64,000 nt of DNA, taken from NCBI GenBank assembly GCA_948567375.1, contig OX419757.1:71555836-71619835 (forward strand). The letters run 5' to 3'. Under the pieces are notes generated by a model, which worked only from the letters and a program-made list of their open reading frames with translations, made no database searches and was not told the DNA's origin. A program made the translations under genes and the position numbers. The stretch is from Lunularia cruciata. Lineage: Eukaryota; Streptophyta; Marchantiopsida; Lunulariales; Lunulariaceae. Positions 1-11,799 of this stretch are shown here, in pieces (positions within the stretch are counted from its first letter, which is position 1; every line of letters begins with the position of its first letter).

Positions 1-209
1 TGTGCGCATGCTATCGCTCCACTGTTGCTCGAACTCATTCATTTCCGAAGTCATATCTTCATGGATAATGAATGTAGAAGAAACGTAGCAATCTGTGCGT
101 GGTGCATTCGTAACCTTTTCCTACAGCGGAACCGGGGAGGAATGCCAGGGACCCACACCAAAGCTCTCTGCTCTCTCTCTCTCTTGCTCTCCCCCTCTCC
201 CTCAACACA

Positions 210-213
<4 letters not shown>

Positions 214-267
<54 letters not shown>
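214..267. repeat. (CT)n microsatellite
   Basis: An almost uninterrupted CT dinucleotide run of about 54 bases, preceded by shorter CT tracts from about 170. It produces false Ser/Leu-rich and Arg/Glu-rich open frames on both strands. Confidence 0.95.
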
Positions 268-268
<1 letters not shown>

Positions 269-3200
269 ACCGGCCCAGTCAACGTGTGTGTCAAGGCAAA
301 GGGCCCGCCCTCCCTCACTGATCATACACTGGAAGGGTAGCACTGAACAGAGCAGACTCCGCTGGCCTGCTCATGTCTAAGTTTGAGTCTTTTTAAACCA
401 GAGGTCTGAGAGGAGCACGGCCTGAAACAGCAGCAGCAACGCATAGACGCATGTATATGAAATCAACTCATGCACGGACAGTCTTTGGGGGGCCCCAAGA
501 TATCACAGCAGCAGCAGGAGGCCCGACCTGGGTAAAGTAAGCAGCAAGGCAGGCAGAGTGAGACAGGTACTGTTGTAGCTAGGTGGGGCAACCAGAAACA
601 CATTTTCTCTATTATATATATTGGCGCAAGGAATGATCCAAGCTCAACGAACCCAACAGAGCCTTTTTGATCCGCAAAATTAAAGTTAAACCCCCCCCCT
701 GATAAAATCTTCTTCTTCTCGCTCGTTCTTTCTTTTCATCTTCTTTCTTGAGTTTCAGCATTGTCAGGGATGGGAAGGGGGCGCGGAACACAACGAAATG
801 GAAGTTCCTGAGATGAGGTCAGAGATGATTTCGAGGCGAAGTGCCACTGAGGAAATGCGGACAGAGCACGGACGGGATAGCATGGGGGTCGCGAAAGCCA
901 ACAAACAGGTTAGAGGAACTCCATTATATATAAAGCAGAACCGGACGGCCCGTCTGTCGTCACTACGGAAACGACGACGAAAATCGTCTACTCCATGACG
1001 ACTACGACGACGACGGCGAGAGTTCGGATCCTCTCCCTCTCCCTGGGGCCCCCACTCCCCTCTAAACTTATCGATGGCCCACCCACTAAATATTACCCCC
1101 ATTGAAGATCACCACATCATTGTCCTCCCCGGACACAACGTGAGCTCAATTTGTTGTGTTGCAATTGTGCGCAAGAGTCGGTCCCTCGATACCTCAATTA
1201 TCGTCCGGTCTGGTCGAGTCAAATTCTTCAAGAGACGGAACGCGGGGTTAGGTTCCGGTCAATGGGAGAGGGTTAGGGAGGCCGCCACATTTAGCTCCTG
1301 CCAGTTTGGAGAGGGGAAGGGAGTGGGCAAGTTTGTTTGGAACAACAGTAGTTATGATCATACGGGAGCAGGCAGCCGGCGGCGCTTGGAAGGAAGGGCT
1401 AGCCAGGCAAGGACAACACTAAAGACTTCGATGGGAAGCGAAGCAATGACCGGGGCGTGGTTGATTTTGGCCAACGAAGGGTGTATTCGCTGGGGAGCAA
1501 AGCACTGTAACAGTGGTGGACTTGGACAGCTATTAAAATAGGAGAACGTGAAGAACATGAGGGTGCACGGTTCTCGTCTGCGCAGGGCAGGCAGGCTGTC
1601 TGTATGTTTCTTTCTGTTGCATCTCGGAGAGAAGAAGAGTTACTAAGCTAGCTCGAGCTCGAGCTAATCTGATCTGATGGAAGGCGATTAGTCACTGTAG
1701 CTTCTCACTTGCTTGCTTACTTCGTGGGTGAGGGGAGTTTTGTCTTTGTCTCGAGTGCTTTTTTGTTGTTACTCCAACTCCACTCCTTCCTACAGGCAAG
1801 AAGATTGCAGAGGGGAGGGCCGGCCATGACTTCCCTCCCATCTCTCCAACAAGTGGGGGCAAATTGTTGTCTGCAGCTCCTAAACCCTTCACGTGGGCAA
1901 GTGGTTAGATCCAACACCTTCCAACATACATACATCCATCCATGTATGCACACACTCCCTCTCTCCTCTCATAGGATTTCAATGTGCACGTGGCCTAGTG
2001 GGTGGTGGTTTGGTCCTCGCTTTGTTTGGTGGTATTCTCTCTACCATCTTCTCCAAATCTCCCCTATTTCCAGACACAGCAGATTTCATATCTCCTGTCT
2101 CTCTCACTCAGTCGATCTTCCCTAACCTGATTCTCATCCCATCGAACTTATTCTCCAAACACAGTCGATCGGACATAACGTCTATTTTCGTCGACCACTT
2201 CACGGCATACTACTGCTGCTGCTGCTACTGTCCAAGAGTAGGGAGAACTCAAACTAAAGTACTACAAACACAGGTACTTACATAACCTCAGTTTTGATTT
2301 CGAACCTTTGGGTGTCAGCTTTATTATCTTCCACCAACTGAAAGCTACTAGGCCCGCCTACGGGACCACAACCTAAAGCTAAAGTGCAAGTACTAAACTT
2401 AAAAAATTCTCCTGAAGGCAGTCTCACCTCAAGCACGCACACCTCTTCCATAGTTCACCGACTTTTAGAACCTCAAGTACCAGGTACAAAGCGGATAAAT
2501 TCTTCTAGACCATCGTACTTTTCAATCCTTCTCTCCACTGTCGCACGTATATAGCATTTGCCAGCCAAAAAAGCGCTCGACATACCTGTACTGTACTGGT
2601 AGGGATTTGTGCGAAACCACTTACATAACATATACCTCTGTACATACGTGACTGCGACATGGAAGACTATGACTGCGATGAAGACTTGGGAGCTTAAACT
2701 CGACTCACATGGTTATTTTACAACATGGTTTTGCGACCTGCAGACTTGAAAACTGTGCTGTCAGACTAAGGGTAGAACGGCATCCTGTAGCAGAATCCCC
2801 TGATCGTAGGATCGCAGAATGATGTTTTGAGTCGCAGACTATCTGCGACGAGATGGCTAGTTCTACAACAGGCCGATCAACGTGCTATATGGAATGCAGA
2901 AGCTGTCTATTGCCGGAAATAAAGAAAAATTTGTCACCTGTTATGTTATGTTATGACAGGTGAGATGAATAACTGGGACCGTAAGTAGAAGGAGCGTTTC
3001 ATTCAGAGCCCAATCGCATCTTTATTTACCAGAAATGAAGTTAACGGACTCGCATAATCGTGAAATGGAAAACAATAGATAGTTAAGTTATGTGAATCTA
3101 ACTTCAATCACAGAGAATGAACCGTTGATGAGAGAACCTGATGAAGAAGTAAGAAATGAAGAAACTTTCAAGGAAAGCAGTTCCACAGTGACCTGTAGAA

Positions 3201-4524
3201 TCTGAGAGGAGCCGAATCTAGAAAGGACTCTCTCTATCCGATCCGCATGTAAACCAACGAACTTTCAGAAACAACACTGAAAGACTCTGAAGTGGAATTA
3301 TATACGCCTTAATCTATGACTGGCAACCATCCATTTCAGATCGAGTAGAAGCACTGTTTTTGTTGGAATCTGGATGACGGAGGTGGCTATATACACCCTA
3401 ATCTCATGGCACTTTCACAGGTTTCACTTTCTCGCCGGTGGCCGGATCACAGACCTGAGGTTGATTGTTAAAGCATGAGTCACATTATATTACGGACGAT
3501 GGTCGGCAGAAGCCCCGGCCATTTGTATCTTCGGGGGTGGGTCGGAGCAAGTAGCCGGTGCCCTGACATGCGATCTCACCAGCAAGCGGCTTTTACTTCA
3601 TCAATATTAATACCGAGTTTTTATTCACAATTGACACCTCGCTCAGAACCTGATGTATCAGGATGATGTCGTGACTGCGGAGTGCCGTTTGGAAGCGCAG
3701 CACAGTAGTCTGGGGAGGAAAGCTGCACGGATGTGAACCCAGTGCTGAAGCAATAGAATTGTACCTGACTGATTGTGTTTCCAGATTTAATTTATCGTTC
3801 TTTGTCACTTCCTTCTCAATAATGCTTTACGTGAGATTTGCTGGTGGCAGGAATAGATCCCGGTTGGGTTCATCAAGGAAGATAACGAGTGCAGAGACGA
3901 GCTTTACTGACAAGTGATACGAATTCGTGATCCCACATTACGGACTAGTTGGTGTATTCAAGAGATTCAGAACCATGAAGGAACATCCCAGAGAATCAAT
4001 TCACAACAGTGTTGCTAAATGTTCTGGTGGCTAACCCATTGTCCGGGGCAATATTCTTCCACTTACATAATCTCTGACTCTGATCGGTACCCCTATCATC
4101 TACATATATGAATTAAAGGTCTGTTGAGCATGATATTGTCCTCCAGTATTCCCACTCGTTCGTCTCGAAACCGAAGAAACAGCTCGCACAGATATAGCAG
4201 CATTGCTCCGTATAATGTGAGCGAGAGAATCACTGGTTTAATCAGTTACTCGTTCGAAACTCAAGCCCGGAAACAGGTGACCGTGTAATGAGAGAACCAC
4301 GAGCTCGCGGTGTGTTGGAATGTTCCAGCACAATTGGGTTACCCATACCTGCCAGTTTCATAACCCAGCACGTCAGCTTTTGACTTTCTTTTGAGTCTTT
4401 GTAGCTGGGATAAAATCCCTCAGGTCGGAGGAAAAAATTCTGTAACAGTGGCAGAAGCACACAATATAACTGGCCGAGAGAGGGACGGTACAGTCCCGAC
4501 CCCCAACGGGTCGACCCATGAGGT

Positions 4525-4544
4525 CAGGTGCACCGGTGCACCTG
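4525..4544. repeat. 20-bp perfect palindrome
   Basis: CAGGTGCACCGGTGCACCTG is identical to its own reverse complement. It lies in a stretch with no recognised gene. It could be a dimeric protein site or chance. Confidence 0.6.
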
Positions 4545-6347
4545 TAGTCTCCATCCATTCGAACTCGAAGAACGCGGGTTGAAAGAGATGTCGGCGGTTT
4601 TCCTTCAGATTAGATCTTTGCAGGCAGTGATCTCATCTCATCACACAAAGGCCAGGCTCATCCCCTTGCTGCCCGGGGGAGTGGTGCTGTGCTTGGCCAT
4701 GGGGCACTGGTCACGGAAAGCTGGGTTTGTTTGTCAGAAGACCATGTTCTTTATCTGTTTCTTCAGGCTTAGCTAAACTCGCCGTGGGACTGGCTGGCAG
4801 GGCTGTCCGAGATGGACTGCTGCTGCTCCTGCGTTGGAAGTACTTAAGTTACATTACATTGCATTACATTGCAATCTGAGCCAGCATGCCCAGCTGGGTG
4901 CCTTATCATTAGGAAATTTCGTGCCCGACGTGACCACTGTAGGAGCATCAATGTCGTAGACAAGTTTGTGCTCACGACTCTAAGTGATGTTTGGTCAAAT
5001 TTCGACCAATATGAAAGAGGTGTGTGCCTGTCCAGTCAACCGGAGCTAGTTTGAGGTTTCTCTTGGTAAGGCGGAGTCATGTATAATATCCAAAGACGAA
5101 CTTTTGTGGTCGGTATAGCCCCCATGCCCTATTGAATGCGCTTGCTCTAGCTTGCCTAATTCTTTGGGGACAAGTTTAGAGGAAGTGGGAGCACAGAGAG
5201 AATAAGGAGACGGAGTGAGAGAGGGATGGCACGAGATGCCTTCCTAGCAATTTCCTCCCTCTTCTCTCAAAGATGCCCTCGCTCGCTCTATTTCTCTCCC
5301 CCATGGCAACTTGCACTCGAAGACCTTCGCATCAATTCCCCATGATGTCCCCCTCACTGGTCGTATACTACATACCGAGATCTGGAATCAGATGACTACA
5401 AACTTCAGCTTGACCTATTGCCTAGAACCCAATGAACCCGTAGGGTCACTCGAATGGTTCGAAAAATCAGTCAATAATGTTGGCTTCTAAAGTCAATCAA
5501 GATCCAATTTCACTTCATGAGCAGGTCTTGTAGGTAGAAGTAGGTGCTAATCAAGTGAGTTTCATGGCCAGTTGTCCATTACTGTCAACTCGAACCTTTC
5601 TTTGCAACTTTCTTTCCGGTGCATAATTTCTGTTGACATGCCGATATTACCTAAGTGTAAAGGTAGTGTTCAATATCTTGGTATATTATGTCAAGATAGG
5701 GGCTTGATAAGATATCAAGTCCCTTCAACATCTACTTTTTTCGTGTTGAAAATGTTCCAATCATTTCGTTTGACGTTTGCAAAACTCAATACACAACAAA
5801 TGACCCTATCGCTCTTCTGTTGTAGTATGACTTATTCGTGCGTGCGTCTCCACAAAATCTATGTTACCTTTTGAAAGTTAACACCTATCTTGGGCTGATT
5901 GGAACAACTCCTATTTCACAATGAACATGCCGTTTGTGTCTCTTCGCTCACCTCTTTGGAATTAGTATCAAATTTCTGGACCTACATTCTCCATCGTCTC
6001 ATGATCACGTCTTCATACACATGGAGATGGAATCAACATTTTGGTATGGGTTTGAAGCGACAATGAAGATTGGATTCCCTTATCTTGACATAGGATAGAT
6101 ACTAGAGGAACTCAAGTTTCCATTGCATGTGCATCGTCACTCCCACAGGGCAACACCTATGATTGGAATATTTTATTGAGAATCAGTAGTGTAGATTCTC
6201 GTCACTAGCCAGATTCTGAAACAAATTCCCTGACGACCTATTTATATGCTATTGGTGTATGACACACATTGAGCTTTACAATTAAAGGTCACCAGGGTGA
6301 CACCATGCCTAGTAGTTACTTACAAGATCACACACCCACAGCAGCAG

Positions 6348-6371
6348 CATCATCATCATCATCATCATCAT
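6348..6371. repeat. (CAT)n microsatellite
   Basis: About eight CAT triplets directly after three CAG triplets. Confidence 0.9.
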
Positions 6372-7859
6372 AGCTGCAACCCACCCCCGTTTTGGTGAAT
6401 GTTTGATCACCTAAATTATATATTTCCTGTGCTATCGTAAGGCTTGATAAAGTGTTGGTCCAGCGAAATTGGAGATGTCACGATTGTAACTATCACTTGC
6501 CGGCATGCTATCTATATTCTTTTTCTGCTTGAGAGACTGAGCGAGTGGATTGTTTATCCAGGTTTTTATCCTAGCCCTGATGTCGTAAGACTTGAAAGCG
6601 CAAGTTGTTCTATAAAAGAAGGATGTCACAAATATCATATATATTTCCTGCAGGTTAGTGGTAACAATTTGTCTTTATATCTATGTTTGTGACCAGTCAC
6701 ATCCGTTTGTTGTGCTGTCATATGGAGTGATACTCGCGAGGAATATGCACCGCACACATATATATGGTGTCATCGCAGGTTGTCAACAGCATGTTGGCTC
6801 TCGTCGCACTTCACAGTTGGTTACTTAACTCCATTATATATGCCTCTGAGTTATTCTTCTGGCACCGAGAAGTTGAAAGCACTTTTCTATCTTCGAGGCT
6901 GGGCTAGTCAAGTGTTGGTGGTGGTATTAGCAGTAGCATAGTGTTATAAATGAGATCATTCATCTGCCGCATTAGTGGAGTTGAACTTTTGGGGGAAAAT
7001 ATTACAGAATCTCGAGGGGATGGGCATGTTATTGCTACCGGATCCAGATGGGACCGATATAGTCGTTTCTAAAGAGAATGTTGTGTCGTGTAGGAGGTCA
7101 TGCTTTGAAGCCTTTTTGGGAACCCTGTGGGGCCCGGCAAGAAGAGAGGAGAGACTTCCTGTCCAGGATCCCACACACAAAACACTTAAACTTGCATCAA
7201 GACACTTTTGCTCTAATATCACATTTTTCATGTCCACTTGCCTCGTGACATACAGAGACTATTTCAACTTTTTCTGACCTCTCCAATTCCCACATCTTTC
7301 TGAATTTACTACCACCTCACCAGCTTGCAACATGACCCTAGATCTGTTAATTCTTCTTTCTTTTCCATTTCTGATCTTCTTTTCTCATGTGGTCTCTTGT
7401 AGGCTACTATTATTCTGTCTATCTCTCAGATCTTGATCATAGCTCATATACTTCCAGATATTCTCATCACGACTGCCTCTCCACATACTACTACTGTAGA
7501 TGACCTAGTATTAGCTCCGCGCTATTATTCAGATGGTATCTGTGGTTCAGGTGATAATTGAACACACTTTATATATACGATCACCAAAAGCGATATTTTA
7601 ACCTATGAAAGACGCCCCCTACAGAGTCTACCTTATTAAAACGAAGATTAACACCAGCCCCTGGCGATGTAGGTTACAAATATCAGCATATTTCATGCAT
7701 GCTTCATACTTCATGTTCCTAATTTAAAGATCATTGGTAGCATGAAAAGACGAATGTATCCCCAAGCTCCGCTCAGTTCAGGTTCTTCTTATGCTTATGT
7801 CAGCCAGTGATTCGTCCATCCCTCCATGCATCTGGAGGTGACTTTCATTTCAAAAGTGA

Positions 7860-9260
7860 CTTCTACGACTTAACTCCCTCGCCCACAAAAAGTGTTGTAA
7901 CACTGATGTTGGGCTTAAGGAACTTGCTAGGAAAGATACGTATTACCACCTGACTTACATATGGCGTGACGCAAGCTAGATCCATTAACAAGTTGCTGGT
8001 GCAGTGCTTGCTGTGTGTCGTGAGCAAGGATCGAAGCCAGCTTTACCCATACACATCGAAAACATCATCATCATAATAGGAGACCATAGAACTTGGTGCT
8101 TTATCCACGTTCTTTGATAATTGTCGAGATGCACTACTCGATACCCAAAATGGCGAATTAAGCTTGAGAACTCCCCTGATATTCTTGAATTCCTATATAT
8201 GATGCAACTAAGGAAAGAAAAGGTGCATGTACTAAGTATACTGGCGCGGTGAGCAAGAGCCAACTTTTGCTCGTAGCTACTTGTAGAACTGGTGGGAGAT
8301 TCCGCCAAAATTGCTTTTGTGTTCGAGAATTGCGTCCTTCTTTGACTCGACTATGATCCACGATCTTTGACAAATAGCGTTCGGAGGACATTGATGAAGA
8401 AACTGCTGTGCATGAGTGAAACCAGCAAGCGTGCCTTTCATATCCTTGGTTTGATGGCCTGTGACGCAAGCTATAGTGATTGCACCTTGTTGTTGTTGTT
8501 GCTGCTGCTCCTTTCCCCAGAATTGCCCTTTTATGAGATCAGTTTCTTGCTCCCCCAATGGAACGCCTGACTGACCTTAATTCATAAAGACCATCATGAA
8601 GTCGGGGGGCTCTACAAGATAAACCTGTGGTTCTTCGAAGCTAATAATACACGTCGTTTGGGGCATTTGTGAACAGGCTACCTGCCTGTCTGCTGCTGCG
8701 CATGCTGAAATCTTCAAGCGTGCCGGGGATATCCTCTCGATTACATGGGCTGTGACGCAAGATCTGGAAAGTGAATACTCTTATGAATACTGTAGTTCTT
8801 TTTCTGCTGCTTGCTGCTCTCATCGCCGTCTGCGATAAGAGCCTCATTCTTCATGACAAAGTTCAAACACAATCATCACTATCTTCTTCTTCCTCTCTTT
8901 TAGTTCTTTGCCACATAGTCGTATGATTATCTTACCACCATCACCTCGTACTCAATTTGATAAATGAGGTTTGTACATCGTAACACATCAAAGCAATAAC
9001 CTCCGTGCTCGCTTGGTTGCTTTTCCGAACAAATGAATTTGAACTTTACCCACGTTCTTTAACGATGGTGGAATGGCATGCTCAATTTATCTCTGAATTT
9101 ATGCCCCAGTCTCCTTAGGGGTTTTCAAAGCGTCCTCTCTCATTTATCCTCTCGTGTACGCCCGCAGTGACGCAAGGTCGTTTCTATGACTTATTGTCAA
9201 CCATCTAATTCTTGCCTCGCCTTACTTCATCGACTTTACCCACGCTCGTTTGACAATATT
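7860..9260 (+). repeat. Degenerate dispersed modules (TTTACCCACG ... GTGACGCAAG)
   Basis: The decamer GTGACGCAAG occurs near 7,972, 8,461, 8,752 and 9,168. In several cases a TTTACCCACG(T/C)TC-like motif lies about 105-120 bases upstream (near 8,357 in degenerate form, and 9,050). Between them the copies near 8,395-8,470 and 8,700-8,760 align over roughly 80 bases, including a shared AAGCGTGCC and ATATCCT. The copies differ by single-base offsets that break any common reading frame, so they look like non-coding repeats rather than exons. I do not recognise the family. Confidence 0.5.
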
Positions 9261-10039
9261 AGCATTTGTAGAACCCATGTCCACAGTTCGTTCTAACGCT
9301 AAGGTACGATCCGAGAAAACGAAGGATGTCCTTTACAGAGACTGGAGCGCCATTCAAGTTTGATGAGAGAGCACTGCTGGGGCAACTGCAGCAGTGCCTT
9401 GCTATTACTCGATCTCACCTAATTCCCTTCTCTTCCAAAGCTTTTGATGGACTCAATATTTAAGTAGGCACTGGTACTAGAAGCCATGATGGCTGAGAAA
9501 CGAGATGATTTTGAACATGTTAACAATTTACAATATTGCTTATCTATTGGAGGATGAGACAGAGAGGGTTAAGCCGATACGAAAGAATAATCACATGTCC
9601 TCAAGACTTTATTTTACCTTCACCCGGTAAAATATACTCCATGGCAAACGAACATGGTAAATGAGCAAGAATTGTCTCAGACTGAGGAATTAGATGCTGC
9701 TGGTGTCCTAAATTTGGCAAACCTCGGTTAGCGGCGCCCGCCTTCTTTTCCCGATGCGTCACGTGGAAGAATAGTCCGGTTACGATCTTATCCTATACTG
9801 TAATCCTACTTCAATGTCTAGCTCAGAAACCAGCAACAGCTCTGAACTTTCGGTTTAAATCTGAAGAAATAGGGGAAAAGTTTTTATGGAATGGAGGGTG
9901 GAATCTTGTGGCATCAACGTGGGCTGATGCAGGCGAACGACAAAAGGTCCTTGAGATCTGAATGAGCACAGGGTCTACGATACTGCAACCATAAATTTTG
10001 CGCATATGTATATATAGTGGGAGAGGTTGCCTTCATTCT

Positions 10040-11790
10040 TCATGTAAAGTACTTATTTGGTGGTCAAGGTGAGGATGTAGTAGTACCAGTAGTAGTAGCC
10101 TCTTCGTCAACAGATCAAAAGCAGAAGAGTCCATTAAAAATCTGAATATCCTATCTTACATCTTTCGATGTTCTAGTAATTATGTTCCCTACATGTAGAA
10201 CAGTAGGCTTTTGTCCAAGAAGCTGGTAAAGGAGAGGTACATAAAGATCGAGCAGAGTAATTATCAAATCTGCTGGAGTCGTATCCCCCCTATCTACAAA
10301 AACCTATCATAGTTTTGTCTATTGATCATTCAAAGAGATCATGAGTGATCCCCGATGTGTGCAAGCTACCTTTTTTCCTCAGCCCTTGTTGCACACTTTC
10401 CTCATGTGCAAGTGTAACTTGGCCACAATCATAGTCTTGCTTACAGCAAATTTGGGCATTGGAGATTAGCATGACCGGTACCTTTGGATGTCGATTTTGG
10501 GGAACAACTTACGGAGATCCGACTGTATACGACGTTGTATCTAATGATTCTCCCTTGCTACATAGAATAGTTATTTGGTTGTCGAGGTGATTACGTGTAT
10601 AGTAGCCTTTTTCTTCCAACCAGATCATAAAGTAAAAAGGAATCCTCTTGAGAATAATTTAATACCTCACCTCCATTATTTGGCGGTCAGACAATGGCGG
10701 TAGAGATACACGTATGTGAAATTTGTCCTAGGTCATAATGTCCAGCGAACAATATTATTTTGTCAGCAATGTATAAATTTCTCCTAGGATTTGAAGCTTG
10801 TATCATAACTTTTCAGTCTCCCCTTCTCCTCGAGAGTAGCTACTTCGTAGTCAAAGTGTACATCCAAAAAATACATGTACGTTATTATGGAGAGGAGTAG
10901 ACTTCTATCCATCACTTCAGAAATTCTGTTCCTATCATCCATGGAAAAATAGGTTCCTTATGTTTTATGGGGGTACTTCAGTTTTGTGCACACGTTGTCT
11001 TTATACATACTGTATTCCTCTGTTCATCTGTGGTGCTGCACTAATAATGCTGGGCTTTATTATGTAAGAGCTTTTTGGTGGTCGATGTGGGTGTGTATAA
11101 ATAGCTGTGGGGTACTCCCCTGACCGAGACTGTCTATAAGCGTATAAGCGTAAGACTTTATTACTTGAAATACAGTTAAAAGAATTCTTTTCGTAGCTTT
11201 AAGGGTGTAAATAAAGATCTTAAATCATTTATAGGATTATTCGAGAATATAATATCCATCTGCCAACATCCAGATGATGACATAAGTTGTTAATTACTTT
11301 CTCAATGTTTTGGTCAGGGGTTATTTTGTGGTCGAGGTTAGCATATATCAGCATTTGTATGCGCACAATTTTGTCCATTTGGAATCATGAGTATGCTCTA
11401 AATTTTACTCATTTAGACGGTGACATAATTTCACGGGATTCGATGTTATTTCCTTTGGACACTGAAAGGTTTTGTGTCAGTCGAGATAACGCAAAGCCAT
11501 CTAAACAGCAATAGACAGAGAGGATACTGTATACGTAGGCTTTTTGTTCATTGTATCTTACGTAAATAACATCAGTAAGCGAAAAGGGTGTTTCTCGATT
11601 TGTACCCTCTCATGGCCGAGTTTGTGGATTTCATTTGATGATGAATATTGTGGATGCATTGATACAGATGCAGTATATTCTTTCAGCCCATCTTGCTGAA
11701 CTTCCCATGTCATTTTGACAGACTTTACTCCCCTCAGCACGGAAGACTACCCAATTAACGTATTTGGCCGTCCAGGTCTGCATATCATGA
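10040..11790 (+). repeat. Degenerate dispersed modules (TTATTTGGTGGTCGAGGTG)
   Basis: Variants of TTATTTGGTGGTCGAGGTG occur near 10,053, 10,572, 10,679, 10,845, 11,072, 11,319 and 11,761. The first two align for about 80 further bases (shared AGTAGCCT, then AACAGATCA and AAAG...). The others keep little beyond the core. No open frame is conserved across copies. Probably an old tandem or dispersed repeat. Confidence 0.4.
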
Positions 11791-11799
11791 TTATGCTCT

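Larger units (their letters stand above)
1..7850. other. No gene recognised; mixed low-complexity DNA
   Basis: Open frames here are short (longest about 155 codons at 1,074-1,541), overlap on both strands and resemble no family I know. The first 2.3 kb is CT-rich and GC-richer than what follows, as in a 5' untranslated or promoter region, but I could not tie it to a coding exon. Spliced genes with short exons could be hidden here. Confidence 0.4.

Noticed and set aside
25..343. Overlapping 80-98 codon frames on both strands
   Set aside because: They are created by the CT microsatellite and show Ser/Leu or Arg/Glu runs with no domain.
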